Part shown: positions 61,703 through 64,000 of the stretch, piece after piece
Numbering within the stretch: position 1 is the stretch's first letter
Layout: each line of letters opens with the position of its first letter
Source of the DNA: Pilaira anomala
Lineage: Eukaryota; Mucoromycota; Mucoromycetes; Mucorales; Mucoraceae
NCBI GenBank assembly: GCA_025716855.1
Contig: JAIXMQ010000003.1
Location: 790,001 to 854,000 of the forward strand
DNA length: 64,000 nt
Direction: 5' to 3'
Made by a program: the position numbers and the translations under genes
The notes under the pieces: generated by a model
What the model was told of the DNA's origin: nothing
Databases searched by the model: none
Seen by the model: the letters and a program-made list of their open reading frames with translations, nothing else

Positions 61703-61819
61703 AAAACTAAAATGTAAATAATATCCCCCCCCCCCCCTCCTCCTCCTCCTTCTTTCTCTCTCTCTCTCTTTCTTTTTTTTTATATTAAAATATAATCTTT
61801 TTTTTTTTTGTTTTTTGTT
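61703..61819. terminator. Convergent 3' region kelch-kinase/NudC
   Basis: Only 117 bp separate the two stop codons. C-rich, (CTC)n/(CT)n and T-rich runs lie between them. Confidence 0.5.
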
Positions 61820-62605
61820 TTATTCGTTTGAAAATTTAGCATTACTGAAATCCATTTCAGGATGTTGTTGTTTAAACTTTGCAAACATTTCTTCCTTTTT
61901 CAATGTATCACTATCTGGTTTACCCATTGACTTTTGACGTTGATCAAACTAAATAAATATATATATATTAGTATAATCATATTAAAACGTTAAAAAAAAA
62001 ATACAATTTTTACCATCATTTTCTCAACCATGGCTCGAGTTTCACCGTCTAATTCACTTAACTGAGAGTTCTCGGGTTGAATACGTTGAGTATTGATCTT
62101 GGGAGCACCTTTCACAACATTCTCCCACCATTGCATTTGATTGATTTTTTCTAAATGAACTAGTACTTCTTTTTGATCTTCTAATGTCCATGTACTATCA
62201 TCTACTTTAATACTTTGACATAATTCACCCTGTGTGTATATATATTTTTTTTTTGAATTAAGTTTTTTTTGTTGTTGTCTTTCTTTGTTGTTCTGGACTT
62301 ACCTCTACAATAGGTTCTTTTCCTTTTAAGCCTACTTTGAATTGATTCTTCTTCAATACGACTTCCAAGTCACGACCACGGGTACCCTTTGGAACAGGAA
62401 TGGTGATATCTACATCTTGTAAAGTTTGTCTCCAACTAAATTTTAGTTAGTTACATTTGTTTATATGTTTGTTAAAAAAAAAATGAATTTACGCGTAAGG
62501 AAGTTGAGCTTGTTCTTCTTCTTCTTTTTGCTTTTCGAGTTTATCTTGGGCTTCCTTGGCTGCACGTTCAGCAGGAGATAAAGCGTCAACAGGTTGTTCA
62601 GACAT
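61820..62605 (-). CDS. nudC: Nuclear migration protein NudC
   Basis: Four exons: 62605..62493, 62435..62303, 62229..62014 and 61948..61820, giving 196 aa, the size of Aspergillus NudC. The start [14 protein letters not shown] lies beyond a long A run. A CS/p23-like domain follows: [40 protein letters not shown], then [30 protein letters not shown]. The conserved end [45 protein letters not shown] is the NudC tail. NudC is an Hsp90 co-chaperone that stabilises dynein/LIS1 pathway proteins and nuclear positioning in hyphae. All introns are GT-AG and in frame. Convergent with the kelch-kinase gene. Confidence 0.95.
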
Positions 62606-62612
62606 ATTTTTG

Positions 62613-62643
<31 letters not shown>

Positions 62644-62894
62644 GTACTTCTGAATCAATACATTTATTTATTTTAAAGTACCGTGGAGGTTTTTTTGTGA
62701 GAAAATATAAATGGAAAAATGACACTTTCTCAAAGGATAGCTTAAATTCTAAACAGCAAACTAGCTATTACCGTATATTTATATATATATATATAAAGAG
62801 AATATCTCTTACTTATTATTGCAATTTATATAGCTTTTATCATTTTATCCTTTAAAATCACTTCATCTGGTAATAGGTAAAATGATATTAATCA

Positions 62895-62926
<32 letters not shown>

Positions 62927-63593
62927 CATTTTCTATCTGAAGCTTGATCATCATCAAAGTCTTCATATCATGGCCACGCATATTGTTAGCCTCATCCGCA
63001 TAAGATTGCTCCAATTTGTGAAGAAAATACGAAAAACCATATGAATATTATGACAAAAGATGTTTGTTCTTCTTATTTTTACAACTGGTATTTGACCAGT
63101 TACAGACTAGTAAGTTCAATCGATCATAAGAATATTGATAATAAAATGAATGATGTATGTTATGTTTTATCCTGCAATATTAAAATTATTAGGAACTTGT
63201 TTTGCGGTAACGAGTTAAGAGCTAATTGTCACTTGAGTTTGCAATAACTACTTGATTGTTTATAGTTGACTTCTTTATTTATTTTTTCTCACGCCACATA
63301 AACAGGTTTTTTTTTTTAAAAAAAATATATAAAAATAAATCCTTTTTTTTTTCTATCCTTTTCTTTATCTTTCTTTTTGTCTTTCTTCCTTTTTTTTTTC
63401 TTCAAATATAAAATATGAACCTTTCCTACCAATACTATCTTTTTCTCTCCTCTAATCACACATGTTATCCAGACAAGAGGTCTTATCAAAATATGGACAA
63501 CTTTGAAACATGTATTATACATGTTATGAATGGCAAAACAACATTTTTCATAAACACCAGTAATTTTATCCTAAAATGGTTCATTGTCTAATC
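62606..63593. other. 1.0-kb intergenic region
   Basis: NudC promoter side, with an A run at 62618-62643 and a T run at 62899-62926. A 68-codon plus frame at 63041-63247 has no recognised family; no gene is called. Confidence 0.5.
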
Positions 63594-63956
63594 TCAATAA
63601 CAAATACTTTTTTCTGTGCATGTATTTAGTATGAAAAATGTTCTGTCCGAAGTCTTTAGGGTAAGATGACCGTCAGCGAGTGAAGCGAGAAAGTCGGAAA
63701 TCCATATCGGAGGTTGTGCTGCAGTATCTTTTTCAATGCATTTTTTTACAATCTATCATCGAATGTAACGAAATCAAGGGTTATTCTCTCCAAGCCATGA
63801 AAAAAAAGAAGAGAACCGACATCTCCACTGGGTTTCCAAGGTTCCTCTAAAGATACTTGCCAACGTGACTGATGTTCTATTATTTCTACAATCAAAACAG
63901 AATACATGGCTTTTTTCAAACATGTTTGGATACGTATAACCAAACATCAAACTCAA
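63594..63956 (-). pseudogene. Unassigned coding-like fragment, apparently frame-broken
   Basis: Two adjoining minus-strand open stretches look coding by base composition but lie in different frames. The upstream one is 63943-63746, containing RWQVSLEEPWKPSGDVGSLL and ending in FVTFDDRL-stop. The downstream one is 63734-63594, containing EKDTAAQPPIWISDFLASLADGH and ending at a TGA. No good intron joins them by eye. No family is recognised. It could be a decayed gene or part of a gene entering from the right edge. Confidence 0.25.
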
Positions 63957-64000
63957 AAATCAATAAAGACTAGTCTGTAGCTTTCTCTCCTTACAGTAGT

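Overview
This window looks like nuclear DNA from an AT-rich, early-diverging fungus, most likely Mucoromycota (Mucorales-like). The genes carry many short introns (mostly about 50-150 bases, GT...AG). Homopolymer A or T tracts are everywhere, in introns and between genes. The gene set is typical of fungi (trehalose synthase/phosphatase, Zn2Cys6 regulator, Urc4, fungal-type PAPS reductase) but also includes families rare in yeasts and common in early fungi (folliculin-interacting protein, COA8, pICln). Organism assignment is inference; no marker gene settles it. Exon models were built by hand from splice sites, reading phase and family similarity. Every complete model given here has a coding length divisible by three.

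Layout. 0-5 kb (all minus): an ArAE-type 6-TM transporter cut by the left edge, proteasome ATPase RPT5, and methylenetetrahydrofolate reductase. 6.8-11.1 kb: URC4 (minus) and an isochorismatase-family hydrolase (plus), divergent. 11.1-17.6 kb: COA8 (minus) and 17-exon MMS19/MET18 (plus) share a 215-bp promoter; PAPS reductase MET16 (minus) converges on MMS19. A 3.7-kb gene-poor stretch follows. 21.3-25.8 kb: TPS2-type trehalose enzyme (plus), then pICln and a DUF2423 protein (minus). 26.8-31.8 kb: RBR ubiquitin ligase, GMC oxidoreductase (plus) and a monocarboxylate-type MFS transporter (minus). 33-42.7 kb: a small acidic protein and an F-BAR protein (minus), then an FNIP/Lst4 homologue (plus). 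42.7-45.3 kb holds a decayed Tc1/IS630-like transposase. 45.3-52.9 kb: an Asn-rich repeat protein, a PEBP protein, a Rab5 GTPase and a zinc-cluster regulator. 53-62.6 kb is compact: DDHD phospholipase (minus), two-HMG-box protein, kelch-transmembrane-kinase protein (plus) and NudC (minus), with only 84-271 bp between them. The right edge holds an unassigned, probably broken coding fragment.

How the genes relate. MTHFR, MET16 and MET18/MMS19 all bear on methionine or sulfate assimilation (MMS19 through Fe-S delivery). COA8 and MMS19 both serve metalloprotein maturation. Rab5, FNIP, F-BAR and DDHD proteins act on membranes. These are mostly chance neighbours, as expected for a eukaryote. The most novel item is the kelch-ectodomain, single-TM, intracellular-kinase protein at 58.1-61.7 kb, which has the architecture of a cell-surface receptor kinase. 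Second is the zinc-ribbon, acidic-repeat, double-HMG-box protein just upstream of it.
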